From Fimbriimonas sp. (GTDB taxonomy: Bacteria; Armatimonadota; Fimbriimonadia; Fimbriimonadales; Fimbriimonadaceae), in the NCBI GenBank assembly GCA_031292555.1, contig JARLGV010000115.1:1-40410 (forward strand): a DNA stretch of 40,410 nucleotides. Direction: 5' to 3'. Shown here piece after piece: positions 8,007 to 15,764 of this stretch. A model generated the notes under the pieces. It did not search any database. It was not told where the DNA came from and worked only from the letters and a program-made list of their open reading frames with translations. Position numbers and translations under genes: made by a program. Within the stretch, counting starts at the first letter, position 1. Every line of letters starts with the position of its first letter.

Positions 8007-8012
8007 ATGATA
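8007..8012 (-). promoter_or_regulatory. leaderless-type -10 box of the ArsR-like gene (TATCAT)
   Basis: On the minus strand TATCAT is followed by GTAGCC and ATG 8000. The box overlaps the near arm of the palindrome at 8010-8047, so a bound regulator would cover it. Confidence 0.55.
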
Positions 8013-8047
8013 TCACGGTTTTACGTCATTACGTAATTCCGTGATAT
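8010..8047. promoter_or_regulatory. 38-bp nested palindrome, probable operator of the ArsR-like regulator
   Basis: Outer arms ATATCACGG (8010-8018) and CCGTGATAT (8039-8047) are perfect inverse complements. Inner arms TTACGT (8021-8026) and ACGTAA (8031-8036) are also perfect, around CATT. Only the TT pairs between the arms do not match. It lies nine bases from ATG 8000 on one side and nine bases from an ATG at 8057 on the other, and covers the regulator's -10. Dimeric or double-dimer binding by the ArsR-like protein is the simplest reading. Confidence 0.7.
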
Positions 8048-8056
8048 TGACTGAGC

Positions 8057-8233
8057 ATGCGTCGTTACGACCTCGCCGATCCCGACGGTCCTGTCGGACC
8101 TAACCATGAAATGACTTGCTTCAAGCAAGGGCGCCATGGACTACTAAAGCCAGAACAGAGGGATCAAATCTTCCGTTCATCGGGGGTAAGAGACAGGCTA
8201 ATGTATCTGGTCTTGCTCGACCGAAGTGATTGA
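8057..8233 (+). CDS. possible small protein (58 aa) divergent from the ArsR-like gene
   Basis: An ATG lies nine bases beyond the palindrome and opens a 58-codon frame: MRRYDLADPDGPVGPNHE, then KQGRHGLLKPEQRDQIF, ending MYLVLLDRSD and TGA. The placement mirrors the regulator's own start, as expected if the operator controls both directions. I recognise no family. The opening MRRYDL recalls some IS5-type transposase starts, but the similarity stops there. A -10 is weak (TATTGA six bases before the ATG). It could equally be chance. Confidence 0.3.
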   Translation: MRRYDLADPDGPVGPNHEMTCFKQGRHGLLKPEQRDQIFRSSGVRDRLMYLVLLDRSD

Positions 8234-8412
8234 GAATTCCCCGCGAGAATCGCCAATCGTCATCTATTTGACCCGGGCCCTCATTTAGACTTGGCACTTT
8301 CCATGCATTAGGTATGGTGGCGCTACCCATATGATCTCGCATGGTTGATCCGGTGATTTTGCATGTATGTAGGTCCGCCAACTGAGTGATCGTACGGGGG
8401 GAGGAGGCTTTG

Positions 8413-9075
8413 ATGAAACTTAGGAGAGTTCTGACCGCCGGCTGTGCGGCCACTCTGGCATTGGTATCTGCTATTTCGCTTGCCGACACGAGTACGGCCG
8501 TCGGTTCGAAGGTTAAGGGGCCTGTCAACACTGACGGCACTAAGGTCGTTGTTGTCAGCGCAGCGGAGTTCAACAGTATCAAGACAGTGATGTCGGGGTC
8601 AAGTCCCTACGGCGGTTCTTGGCTGGAGACCTTTGGTGGAGTCGTGGCCGAACCGCACGCCATCAAGCCATGCGCTCTATTCGGCGCACTGTTACAGCGC
8701 GACCGTGTGACGGTCTCGACCGCGAGCGATAGGAACGATACGGAAGACAACACAATCGTCGGCGTTCCGATCGACATGGGCTTCCTTCGGGAACACTGGG
8801 CAGTCGCTCACGAAGTCATCAGTCTGTTCGGCGCCGGAAGGCTTGGCTGGACTTTTGGGGTCACGATCGGCACATTGGGCAGCCTGCAGTCGAAAAACAA
8901 CGACACTTCCACGGCGACCGATTACTTCCTCGGACTCACTTACTTCATCAACCCGTCGATGACCCTTGCGGCCGGAGCCGTCACTAACGGCAACGACGGT
9001 ATGGCAAAGTCCCATCTCGGCCTCTCGATCTCGATTGATCTGACCGCTATTGGCAAGTTCTTCGGCGGCAAATAG
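8413..9075 (+). CDS. exported beta-rich hypothetical protein
   Basis: The 220-residue product has a clear signal peptide (MKLRRVLTAGCAATLALVSA, then ISLADTS). The mature part is rich in Gly, Thr and alternating hydrophobics, such as GWTFGVTIGTLGSLQSK, DYFLGLTYFIN and HLGLSISIDLTAIGKFFGGK. This pattern suggests an outer-membrane-type or secreted beta structure. I do not recognise the family. The start is fixed by a strong GGGGGAGGAGG ribosome site just before ATG 8413. It stands alone between a 5' region of ~180 bp with no clear gene and a strong hairpin at 9086-9112. Confidence 0.8.
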   Translation: MKLRRVLTAGCAATLALVSAISLADTSTAVGSKVKGPVNTDGTKVVVVSAAEFNSIKTVMSGSSPYGGSWLETFGGVVAEPHAIKPCALFGALLQRDRVTVSTASDRNDTEDNTIVGVPIDMGFLREHWAVAHEVISLFGAGRLGWTFGVTIGTLGSLQSKNNDTSTATDYFLGLTYFINPSMTLAAGAVTNGNDGMAKSHLGLSISIDLTAIGKFFGGK

Positions 9076-9085
9076 CTGATGATTC

Positions 9086-9112
9086 GGCAACGGGACGCGA
9101 GGTCCCGTTGCC
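9086..9112. terminator. strong hairpin between convergent genes (bidirectional terminator candidate)
   Basis: GGCAACGGGAC (9086-9096), loop GCGAG, GTCCCGTTGCC (9102-9112): a perfect 11-bp stem. It lies 10 bases after the stop of the exported-protein gene and 14 bases beyond the stop of the convergent methyltransferase gene. No U-tract follows on either strand. Confidence 0.7.
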
Positions 9113-9126
9113 AAAACTGGAGTGCC

Positions 9127-9957
9127 CTATTTCCCCGGCTTACGGGCCACGATGGTCACGAACTTGTCTCCGGGTCCCAGTGCCGGACCGATAGCTTGGA
9201 GGATCCATCCGGATTGAGACAGGCTTTCAATCCAGCGTTCGATAGAAAGTGCGGCGACGGCCTCCCGGGCAACCATCACTTCTCTCGAAGTCACGATCAC
9301 GGTGCGAAAGGCGGCGGCAGATTCCTCGTCCCACCAGTCGGATTCACTTAGCATCAGGTGCGGATCAGGCGAGAACAGGCCGCTCGATCGCGACGACCAT
9401 GTCGACGGCCTTGCGCATGCTTCTCGAAGCGGTTCTGGGCGATGTACTTCTAGCACGAAGAGTCCATCCTCTACCGTCGCCTGGGCCGCCCGCGCCAGAA
9501 TCGACCGACGCTCCTCCGGGCAAAATGGTCCAATCTCGCCGAATAAAAGCATGACCAAGTCGTAACCGCTTCCATATTCGATCGAGCGCATGTCACCGAG
9601 CCGGAAATCGGCGTCTGGGACACGTTCGCGAGCATAGCGAATCGCGGCAGGAGCAAAGTCAATGCCGGTTACTTTGTGGCCGAGTGCCGCAAGGCGTTCC
9701 GCGTATAGTCCTGGCCCACAGCCGAGGTCGAGGATGCGTCCACCACGGCCATGCATGACGTCCTCGTGAATCCACTTGCACGCCGATTCGATCCACGTTA
9801 GGCTACGGCTCGCCAGATCATGCCCTTGGTCCAGATGTTCCGCGAGCATTCTTTCCGAGAATGCTTCGTCGTCCCATGGGATCTTCTCCCAAGTTCGCCA
9901 CTCCGATGGCCCCATCGACACGACCGAAACAAGTTCAGAGAGCGCGTACCTCTCCAT
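9127..9957 (-). CDS. class I SAM-dependent methyltransferase
   Basis: The 276-residue protein has the SAM-binding motif I at residues 75-83 (ILDLGCGPG), the acidic residue ending strand 2 (VTGIDFAPAAI), motif II-like FRLGDMRSI and the post-core strand LVMLLFGEIG. This is a complete Rossmann methyltransferase core of the methyltransferase-11/25 type, most often acting on small molecules. A C-terminal beta region (FVTIVARKPGK) completes it. The substrate is not identifiable. ATG 9957 is supported by TAGAAT exactly six bases upstream. It converges on the exported-protein gene, sharing the hairpin at 9086-9112. Confidence 0.88.
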   Translation of the reverse strand: MERYALSELVSVVSMGPSEWRTWEKIPWDDEAFSERMLAEHLDQGHDLASRSLTWIESACKWIHEDVMHGRGGRILDLGCGPGLYAERLAALGHKVTGIDFAPAAIRYARERVPDADFRLGDMRSIEYGSGYDLVMLLFGEIGPFCPEERRSILARAAQATVEDGLFVLEVHRPEPLREACARPSTWSSRSSGLFSPDPHLMLSESDWWDEESAAAFRTVIVTSREVMVAREAVAALSIERWIESLSQSGWILQAIGPALGPGDKFVTIVARKPGK

Positions 9958-9963
9958 GGCCGC

Positions 9964-9969
9964 ATTCTA
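9964..9969 (-). promoter_or_regulatory. leaderless-type -10 box (TAGAAT) of the methyltransferase gene
   Basis: On the minus strand TAGAAT, then GCGGCC, then ATG 9957. No -35 consensus is visible at the expected distance. Confidence 0.5.
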
Positions 9970-10064
9970 CCGAGGGCGGGATGAAGGGTTTCGCACCTTC
10001 GGTACGGATTCACGTCCGAATCCTCCACACTCCATAATGAGGTCCCTGTGTTGCAGTGTCCATA

Positions 10065-10451
10065 ATGCCGAACTCGCGCCTCGACAGAACGATTGCCGTT
10101 GGCGCCATGAGCTGGTCGGTAGTCGCCGGCGCCGCCGGCTTGGTAGCCATCCGTATGCTGCAGGTCATCGCTGGGTCAGGTCACGTCGAGCCATTTCCCG
10201 GCGAGATCGTTGCCTACTATGTTGGCGGTGAAACCGTGCTGCTTGTGGTCCTTCTGGGCATCCTCCGCCGGCAGTATTGGGCCGCCCCCGCCCTTTCCGT
10301 TATGCTGGCAACCGTAGTTCTTTCGACGGTCCTGTTCCTTCGGACAGGCGCTTGGGCACTCGACTTCCTGCAGATAGCGTTGTGCATAGAGGCGGTGTGG
10401 CTCGGTCCATGGCTGATCGTCGGGTGGCGGCTATGGCGGACTCCCGATTAA
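10065..10451 (+). CDS. small multi-pass membrane protein of unknown function
   Basis: The 128-residue product has about four hydrophobic segments: SWSVVAGAAGLVAIRML, then VAYYVGGETVLLVVLLGIL, then APALSVMLATVVLSTVLFL and IALCIEAVWLGPWLIVGW. Between the first and second is a short polar loop. It ends in a basic WRLWRTPD tail. I recognise no family. ATG 10065 is chosen, but GTG 10056 in the same frame is equally possible since neither has a clear ribosome site. It converges on the FGGY kinase gene. Confidence 0.65.
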   Translation: MPNSRLDRTIAVGAMSWSVVAGAAGLVAIRMLQVIAGSGHVEPFPGEIVAYYVGGETVLLVVLLGILRRQYWAAPALSVMLATVVLSTVLFLRTGAWALDFLQIALCIEAVWLGPWLIVGWRLWRTPD

Positions 10452-10489
10452 CTTCCGGGATCTGAGCGATCTGGGCAGTTGACGCTGGT

Positions 10490-11971
10490 CTAGGACAAAA
10501 TGCCCCTGATCGCAGGATAGACGGCCGCTAGTCGCCGGCTCTTGTCCACATAGAATTCGTGGTTGGAGACGTTTGGCTCAAAGACTCGTTCGGTCTTCAC
10601 CATTCTATCTGCAGCCTCGACTGCGGATTGGAAGACTCCGGTAGCCATGCCAGCAAGCATGGCCGCTCCGACAAGCCCGGCTTCCGAGTTACGGGGCCTG
10701 ATCACCGGCAGGCCGAAAATGTCGGCGTTGATTTGAACCCAGGCATCCGATTTGGCTCCCCCACCCACCGCCACGAGCGATTTGAGAGGCTGACCAAGCT
10801 CCCTTAGGGCGTCGACTCCAGGTAGGAGGTAAAGCGATGCGCACTCCATGATGCCTTTCAGGATCTCGCCTCTCGTTGTTTTCGTTTTCAGGCCAAGGAT
10901 GGCTCCTGAAGAATCGGCCACGTATGTCGGCCATTGGGGCGGATCGAAATGAGGCAGTACCAGCAGATTGGTCGGACTGGGCGGGATCTCTAGGTTCAGC
11001 CGGTCATAGATATCGGCTAGATCCCTATGGTCGGTAGCAAACGTGTTTCGAAACCACTTGACCAGCGATCCAGCCTGATTGTAGATGAATGCAATATAGA
11101 GGCCCGAAAGGACGTGGTTCTCGATGTTGAGGCCGCTTCGCAGCATCGCGAGCGGATCGTCTGGCATCTCGAAGATAGGGGAGATGCACTGAAAGGTTCC
11201 GAGGCCACAGGCGGCCATACCCGAGTGGACGCATCCACAGCCGAGAGCGGTAGGGCATTGATCATGCCCTCCCGCTACGATCGGAATTCCAGCCGTGAGC
11301 CCCAACTCGGAGGCTGGAGTGGTCGCAAGTTGCCCTATACACGTTCCTCCCGGCACTACTGGAGCGAATTTAGACCGATCAAGACCGCTCCAGTCGAACA
11401 GGGCATCAGACCAGTCGCCTCCATACACGTCGTAAAGTAGGGTCCGGCAGGCCTGGGATTCGCTATAGACAGGGCCCGCCCCAAGCAAAAACGCGATGCA
11501 CTCCGAAACTGATAGGAAGTAGTCCGCATGATCGTAGAGTTCGGCTTTGTTATCCCGTATCCACATCAACTTCGGCAGCGAGAAGTTCGGACCGACGATG
11601 TTGCCGTTGATGAGGTAAGCAGCTTCGATGCCAATTCCACTCTCAAGTGCTTGGGCGTGCGTCATTCCCCTAACGTCGACGGACATAATACTGTCGGCGA
11701 GGATCTCTCGCCGACGGGTTACGGGAACGACTGCCTCGCCCATCGAACTCACACAGATGGCACTTATGGGATCCCCCCCAGTCGATGCCGCGACGGATGA
11801 CACGATCTCCTTGACCTTGTCCCATACCGCTCGAATGGGTAGTTCGGCTTGACCTGGCCCAGGGCAAACCAGGTCGTACTCACGCATGTGCAGAGCAAGG
11901 CACTCTCCGACTTCCGAGAATGCCGCTGCCTTGCATACGCTAGAGCCAACATCAATACCAAGGAGGCTCAA
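10490..11971 (-). CDS. FGGY-family carbohydrate kinase
   Basis: The 493-residue protein has both actin-like domains of the FGGY family. The N-terminal phosphate loop is LLGIDVGSSVCKAAAF, followed by VSSMGEAVVPV. The second domain has IPIVAGGHDQCPTALGCG (the family's catalytic Asp region, GGHD) and the C-terminal signature VAVGGGAKSDAWVQINAD. FGGY kinases phosphorylate ketoses or polyols such as xylulose, ribulose, fuculose or rhamnulose. The neighbour is a fucose/arabinose-isomerase-like protein, which would provide a ketose. It is the last gene of a three-gene operon, and its ATG overlaps the isomerase stop by four bases (11968-11971). Exact sugar specificity cannot be read. Confidence 0.9.
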   Translation of the reverse strand: MSLLGIDVGSSVCKAAAFSEVGECLALHMREYDLVCPGPGQAELPIRAVWDKVKEIVSSVAASTGGDPISAICVSSMGEAVVPVTRRREILADSIMSVDVRGMTHAQALESGIGIEAAYLINGNIVGPNFSLPKLMWIRDNKAELYDHADYFLSVSECIAFLLGAGPVYSESQACRTLLYDVYGGDWSDALFDWSGLDRSKFAPVVPGGTCIGQLATTPASELGLTAGIPIVAGGHDQCPTALGCGCVHSGMAACGLGTFQCISPIFEMPDDPLAMLRSGLNIENHVLSGLYIAFIYNQAGSLVKWFRNTFATDHRDLADIYDRLNLEIPPSPTNLLVLPHFDPPQWPTYVADSSGAILGLKTKTTRGEILKGIMECASLYLLPGVDALRELGQPLKSLVAVGGGAKSDAWVQINADIFGLPVIRPRNSEAGLVGAAMLAGMATGVFQSAVEAADRMVKTERVFEPNVSNHEFYVDKSRRLAAVYPAIRGILS

Positions 11972-13365
11972 ATGTCTTCGACCTCATATCCCAGGTATCG
12001 AGTGAACGCTTCACGAACGGCGAGCGCATGCCATCCGGGCGTCAGGCTGACATGGTGCCGATACCCACCATATCCGATTCGCTGCAGCTTGTCCTGCAGT
12101 CCAGTAATCTCCGCGACGCCGGCACATCCGAAGAAACCTTCCTGGATGGAGTCATCAGTGATGCGCCCTTCACCCAAATAGAACGTGAGTCGCCCGTCTT
12201 CGGTCTTGCAGCTGGAGTAAGTCATCGGCATCGGCTTTATGCGACCGACGTTTGGTCCCCAACCGTGGCCCGGGCCGAGCGCCTTGGCGAACATCGGATG
12301 GTCCACCACCTTGCCTTTCGCGGTCATCAGCGATTGGGGGACCGGTCCGCAATGGAAAAGGATGCATTTATCCTCTTCGTCTCCGTAGTTGTTGTTCCAA
12401 TCGAGGCACGTCGCGGCCTCTTGTGACGCCAAATGGAGGGCGTGCATCGTGACCGCGTTACATACATCCACTTCGCAGGCACATGGAATGCCGTCGTCGT
12501 TCAACAGACCAGCGAGAAGACACGGAGCGACATTCAGCTCTTGCTCGAGCTCAAGCCAGCAGCGAACCGCCATGCAGTCTAGGCCGTACTCTTTCGCAAT
12601 CGCGTCCAAAACGAGCGAGAGCTTCGCAAGGGTCGTCATCGAATCGCCGGGTACGCCGGAGCAATCGCTGTATCCGGTCAGACGTTCGTAGCGTGCTCGG
12701 AGCGCCTCGTTGTCGGACCACTTCCGAACACGCCGTATGACTTCTGACAGGTCCAGCGCTTCGCACGTGATCCCGTGCTTTTGGAGGGTGATCTCGTCGA
12801 AGCGCACGGTCTTGAACGCGGTAGTTCGCGCGCCAATCGCACCCACGGTCAGCCGCCGCATGCCAAGAACAACCCGACAGATTCGGGCGAAGTTGTGGAC
12901 ATTCTCCTCAAACTTGGCCGAGGCCGGATGCACGGTATGAGGCTTCAGAGCGGTAAACGGGAGGCCGTATTGATGGAATACGTCCATCACTGAGAACTTG
13001 CCGCAGAAGGCATCCCGTCGCTCGGAGAAGCCCATCTTGTCGAGTTCATCGGGATAGGCATGTACGAGGATGGGCACTCCCGCGTCGCGAACCGCCGCCA
13101 CGGCCCCGGTCTCGTCGCCGAAGTTGGGAAGGCAGAGGATGACGCCGTGAAACTTTCCTCGGTGCTCGTCCAGGAACCTGGCGTAACGCAGACCCTCCTC
13201 CGTGGATTCGACGGCGCCATAGCGAGTCGCCCCCGCGTCGAGCAGGAGCGTTCCATAGCCTAACGACTCCAACCGTGCCTGCATCTCCTCGCGCGCGGCG
13301 GCAATAAGGCTCTCGGGGAAGAACCCCCGATTGCCAAAGAAGAGTGCGAACGTGATCTTGCTCAT
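11968..13365 (-). CDS. L-fucose/L-arabinose isomerase-family protein
   Basis: The 465 residues follow the layout of the fucose/arabinose isomerase superfamily: an N-terminal Rossmann-like region (ITFALFFGNRGFFPESLI; GVILCLPNFGDETGAV), and a central region with LNDDGIPCACEVDVCNA, whose Glu and Asp fit the Mn-binding site. EAATCLDWNNNYGDEEDK supplies another Asp, and the C-terminal HHVSLTPGWHALAV a His. It is shorter than E. coli FucI (~590 residues) and nearer the bacterial arabinose/fucose-isomerase-like group. It should interconvert an aldose and ketose for the adjacent kinase. Four-base ATGA overlaps with both neighbours (11968-11971 and 13362-13365) make this a translationally coupled operon. 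Confidence 0.85.
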   Translation of the reverse strand: MSKITFALFFGNRGFFPESLIAAAREEMQARLESLGYGTLLLDAGATRYGAVESTEEGLRYARFLDEHRGKFHGVILCLPNFGDETGAVAAVRDAGVPILVHAYPDELDKMGFSERRDAFCGKFSVMDVFHQYGLPFTALKPHTVHPASAKFEENVHNFARICRVVLGMRRLTVGAIGARTTAFKTVRFDEITLQKHGITCEALDLSEVIRRVRKWSDNEALRARYERLTGYSDCSGVPGDSMTTLAKLSLVLDAIAKEYGLDCMAVRCWLELEQELNVAPCLLAGLLNDDGIPCACEVDVCNAVTMHALHLASQEAATCLDWNNNYGDEEDKCILFHCGPVPQSLMTAKGKVVDHPMFAKALGPGHGWGPNVGRIKPMPMTYSSCKTEDGRLTFYLGEGRITDDSIQEGFFGCAGVAEITGLQDKLQRIGYGGYRHHVSLTPGWHALAVREAFTRYLGYEVEDI

Positions 13366-14273
13366 ACCATTTCTCCCGTGTGGATCGGTGCCTTTCCCGC
13401 GACGCGCAACTCGTTGCGCAACAGGTCGACCATCGTCTCATACACCACCTGCTGCCGCTCCGAAACCGGAAGGTCTATCGCCTTCTCGTACGGCTGCCGA
13501 ATCGCGGTGGCGACGTTGATCTTGGCGATTCCTCGGTTGAAGGATGCCAGCAGATCGTTCCGACGAATTCCCGTACCGCCATGGAGAACTAGCGGGACTT
13601 TGGCGGCCTCCGAAAGCCTGGTTAGATGATCCAGCGCAAGGCGTGCTTCGATCTTCTTCTGACCTCGCGTCGCGTCGGCGATGGCGCCATGCACGTTTCC
13701 AATCGCGACCGATAGCCAGTCGACGCCAGTTTCGGTGGCGAACCGGATCGCTTCGTCGGTGCGGGTGAACCCCTTTCCCGAAGCGAAGATCTCCTCGTAG
13801 GGCGGCAATGGGCCCGATTCGTGACCGAGCACCGCACCCAACTCACCTTCCACGGCAACACCAGAATTGGCAGCGAGTTCGACTATCTTCCGAGTGCATG
13901 CGATGTTCTCGTCGAGCGCCAAGCGCGATCCATCGACCATCACCGATTCATATCCAAGGTCGATTGCTTCCCCGATTTCCCTTTCGAAGTCAACGCGCAA
14001 GCTGTCCTCATCGATGACGGGCACATGGTCCAAGTGCAGGCGCGTGTACCGCTCATCCTTGACCTGTTCGTATTCGTCACGGATCGCCTTCATGCTCCCG
14101 GATTCAAACTTAACCCACTCCAAGCGAGCTACCATCACGAGACCAAAGCTCTCCGTATCCCGGAGCGCGCGCACGATCGGCTCCATCATCGGCAGGTACG
14201 GCACGTTGAACGACGGCACGACCGTCTTTGCTTTCCAGGCGTTTCGAACAATCTCCTTCGTAGTCAGTTTCAC
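13362..14273 (-). CDS. class II (metal-dependent) fructose/tagatose-bisphosphate-type aldolase
   Basis: The 303-residue protein contains the class II aldolase zinc site: HLDHVPV at residues 80-86 (H80, D82, H83), plus YESVMVDGSRL, AVEGELGAV, a further zinc-ligand region near VDWLSVAIGNVHG and the phosphate-binding VLHGGTGIR. This is the Fba/KbaY/GatY family, cleaving a ketose phosphate to dihydroxyacetone phosphate and an aldehyde. As first gene of the operon with an isomerase and a kinase, it gives a complete isomerise-phosphorylate-cleave route. The start is GTG 14273, set by GGAG nine bases upstream; a longer ATG start at 14318 would add 15 unmatched residues. A LacI-type palindrome lies about 120 bp upstream. 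Confidence 0.9.
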   Translation of the reverse strand: MKLTTKEIVRNAWKAKTVVPSFNVPYLPMMEPIVRALRDTESFGLVMVARLEWVKFESGSMKAIRDEYEQVKDERYTRLHLDHVPVIDEDSLRVDFEREIGEAIDLGYESVMVDGSRLALDENIACTRKIVELAANSGVAVEGELGAVLGHESGPLPPYEEIFASGKGFTRTDEAIRFATETGVDWLSVAIGNVHGAIADATRGQKKIEARLALDHLTRLSEAAKVPLVLHGGTGIRRNDLLASFNRGIAKINVATAIRQPYEKAIDLPVSERQQVVYETMVDLLRNELRVAGKAPIHTGEMV

Positions 14274-14391
14274 AGATTGAGACTCCTGTGATCGCGCCAA
14301 TGCCTCCAGCCAACCCATCCTTTCGGATTGGTGCGATCACTCGAATTTAGCACGTCCGAAACGACTGGATTGTCGATTTGCACGCCAATAT

Positions 14392-14407
14392 GATAAAGCG
14401 CTTAATC
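14392..14407. promoter_or_regulatory. LacI-type operator candidate upstream of the sugar operon
   Basis: GATAAAGCGCTTAATC is a 16-bp palindrome with one mismatched pair around the central CG, matching the general LacI-family form AAGCGCTT. It lies about 120 bp before the aldolase start. The remaining sequence from 14408 to 14659 shows no gene, RNA or repeat I can support. Confidence 0.5.
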
Positions 14408-14659
14408 TTTGTCATACCGGGCTCCATACCCACGTCCTATGACCGCTTGCTGAGGCGATTGGCACCCGTTGATCTCACGCCATATGACCGGCACAGTCCG
14501 GTTCAAGTATGAACAGGCTCGCCTGCAACTTACTCGCTTGGTGGGCCCCCATGGGTTCGATGTTGCGGCGCCTGTATAACGAGACGGGGTCTAGCCTCTG
14601 ATCTCGCCCTCTCGATCCTGCCTCCGTTCAGGCTAGTCCAATCGGGCCAGCCCAGAAGC

Positions 14660-14709
14660 GACGAAGGCGAGTCATCGAGCCTCCAACCCCTGCGCGGACT
14701 CGCCTCGTC
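14660..14709 (-). terminator. long stem-loop just downstream of the 252-aa membrane protein gene
   Basis: GACGAAGGCGAGTC (14660-14673) pairs with GACTCGCCTCGTC (14697-14709), 13 pairs with one bulged A, around a 23-base loop. It starts ten bases after the minus-strand stop at 14719. There is no U-tract, so it may stabilise mRNA 3' ends rather than terminate transcription. Confidence 0.5.
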
Positions 14710-14718
14710 AACTTGCTC

Positions 14719-15477
14719 TCAAGTCGTCTCAGGCCCAGATTCGTCGACGCGCCGTTTGCGTCCGGTGAGCGGCGCCATCATCCCGCTCAAGAGCCATGCC
14801 ACCGGAAGTGCATACGAGAAGCTCTTTTGACGAGTTTGAATCTCCGCATAATCCGGTTGGGACGGGCGCGGAGTTTGCACCATGAGGCGTTCCCGCTTGC
14901 GTAATTTCGCCTCGATTTCCGGTGGAACCATGGGCTGAGCCTTCTGCCCGTGCTCGATCATCCAGGTTTCTTGCTGGCTTCTCGTATCGATCATGGCCAC
15001 TGGCATGTCATGGAACTGGCGAGGGATCTCAGAATCGACCTTCGCCAACTGGCCTCGGCGCACGAGTTCTGCATGCTTCCAATCGGTCCACAGACGATTC
15101 TGAGTCGGGCCGACTATAATGGCCGAGTAAAGACCGATCGCGACGACAATTGTAATTCCTTCGAGCAAGAAAGTTGGAAGAACATAGGTGGGCTTCACGG
15201 CGAGGGCGCGTGTTTGGGAAATAGAGTAGAGCGCGCAAACGAGTCCAAGCGCCACAAACCCGATCGCCAAGAGCGCAAAGCCCGTGACGCCGGCCATATA
15301 GCTGTCCCCACCTGAGGAAACCGCTCGAAGAAGAACAGGAACAAAGAACAACACGAACAAACCCAAGACGGCAAGAACAGCCAATGATAGTGCTCTCAAG
15401 ATCCTCAATGCGTAGACTCGAAGCAAGAAGAAACTTAGCCCCCCGCAGATCCCCACTAGAATCCCAGCCGCCAGCAT
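14719..15477 (-). CDS. multi-pass membrane protein of unknown function
   Basis: The 252-residue protein begins with a Gly-rich hydrophobic helix (GILVGICGGLSFFLLR), followed by three more membrane segments: LSLAVLAVLGLFVLFFVPVL, then VTGFALLAIGFVALGLVCAL and a third near ITIVVAIGLYSAIIV. A polar region of about 90 residues (KAQPMVPPEIEAKLRKRERL and flanks) follows, then a last hydrophobic stretch (FSYALPVAWLLSGMMAPL) and a basic tail. I recognise no family. Its first ~45 residues clearly resemble the 55-aa protein at 20361-20528. ATG 15477 has TAGAAT exactly six bases upstream. Confidence 0.75.
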   Translation of the reverse strand: MLAAGILVGICGGLSFFLLRVYALRILRALSLAVLAVLGLFVLFFVPVLLRAVSSGGDSYMAGVTGFALLAIGFVALGLVCALYSISQTRALAVKPTYVLPTFLLEGITIVVAIGLYSAIIVGPTQNRLWTDWKHAELVRRGQLAKVDSEIPRQFHDMPVAMIDTRSQQETWMIEHGQKAQPMVPPEIEAKLRKRERLMVQTPRPSQPDYAEIQTRQKSFSYALPVAWLLSGMMAPLTGRKRRVDESGPETT

Positions 15478-15483
15478 AGTTGC

Positions 15484-15489
15484 ATTCTA
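15484..15489 (-). promoter_or_regulatory. leaderless-type -10 box (TAGAAT)
   Basis: On the minus strand TAGAAT, then GCAACT, then ATG 15477. Confidence 0.5.
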
Positions 15490-15764
15490 TGCCAAGAAGC
15501 TCCATGATCGCGCCGCACGAATCGCATTGGACGGTTCGACGCCGATCAACAAGTCGACGACGTTTGACTTGGAGAAGCGAGCTTCACAAGACCTGGTATG
15601 CCGTCCGCGTCGGTCACCTCTTGACCTAACCCGGCCGCCTCCCACTCCGGTCGTAGGAGTTCAACCAGGCACGTGACTCGCACCTGCTCCCACGACGTCC
15701 TACAGGTTCCAACTCTGGGCGTCCTGGCGTTCCGGACTAGCTGATCTTCAGAGAATAGGCCAGT

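Noticed and set aside
8057-8074. IS5-type transposase start (MRRYDL) next to the ArsR operator
   Set aside because: Similarity ends after six residues; no terminal repeats or transposase body follow.
14540-14585. tRNA-like segment (GGTTCGAT-type motif at 14551-14560)
   Set aside because: No acceptor or anticodon stem could be paired around it.
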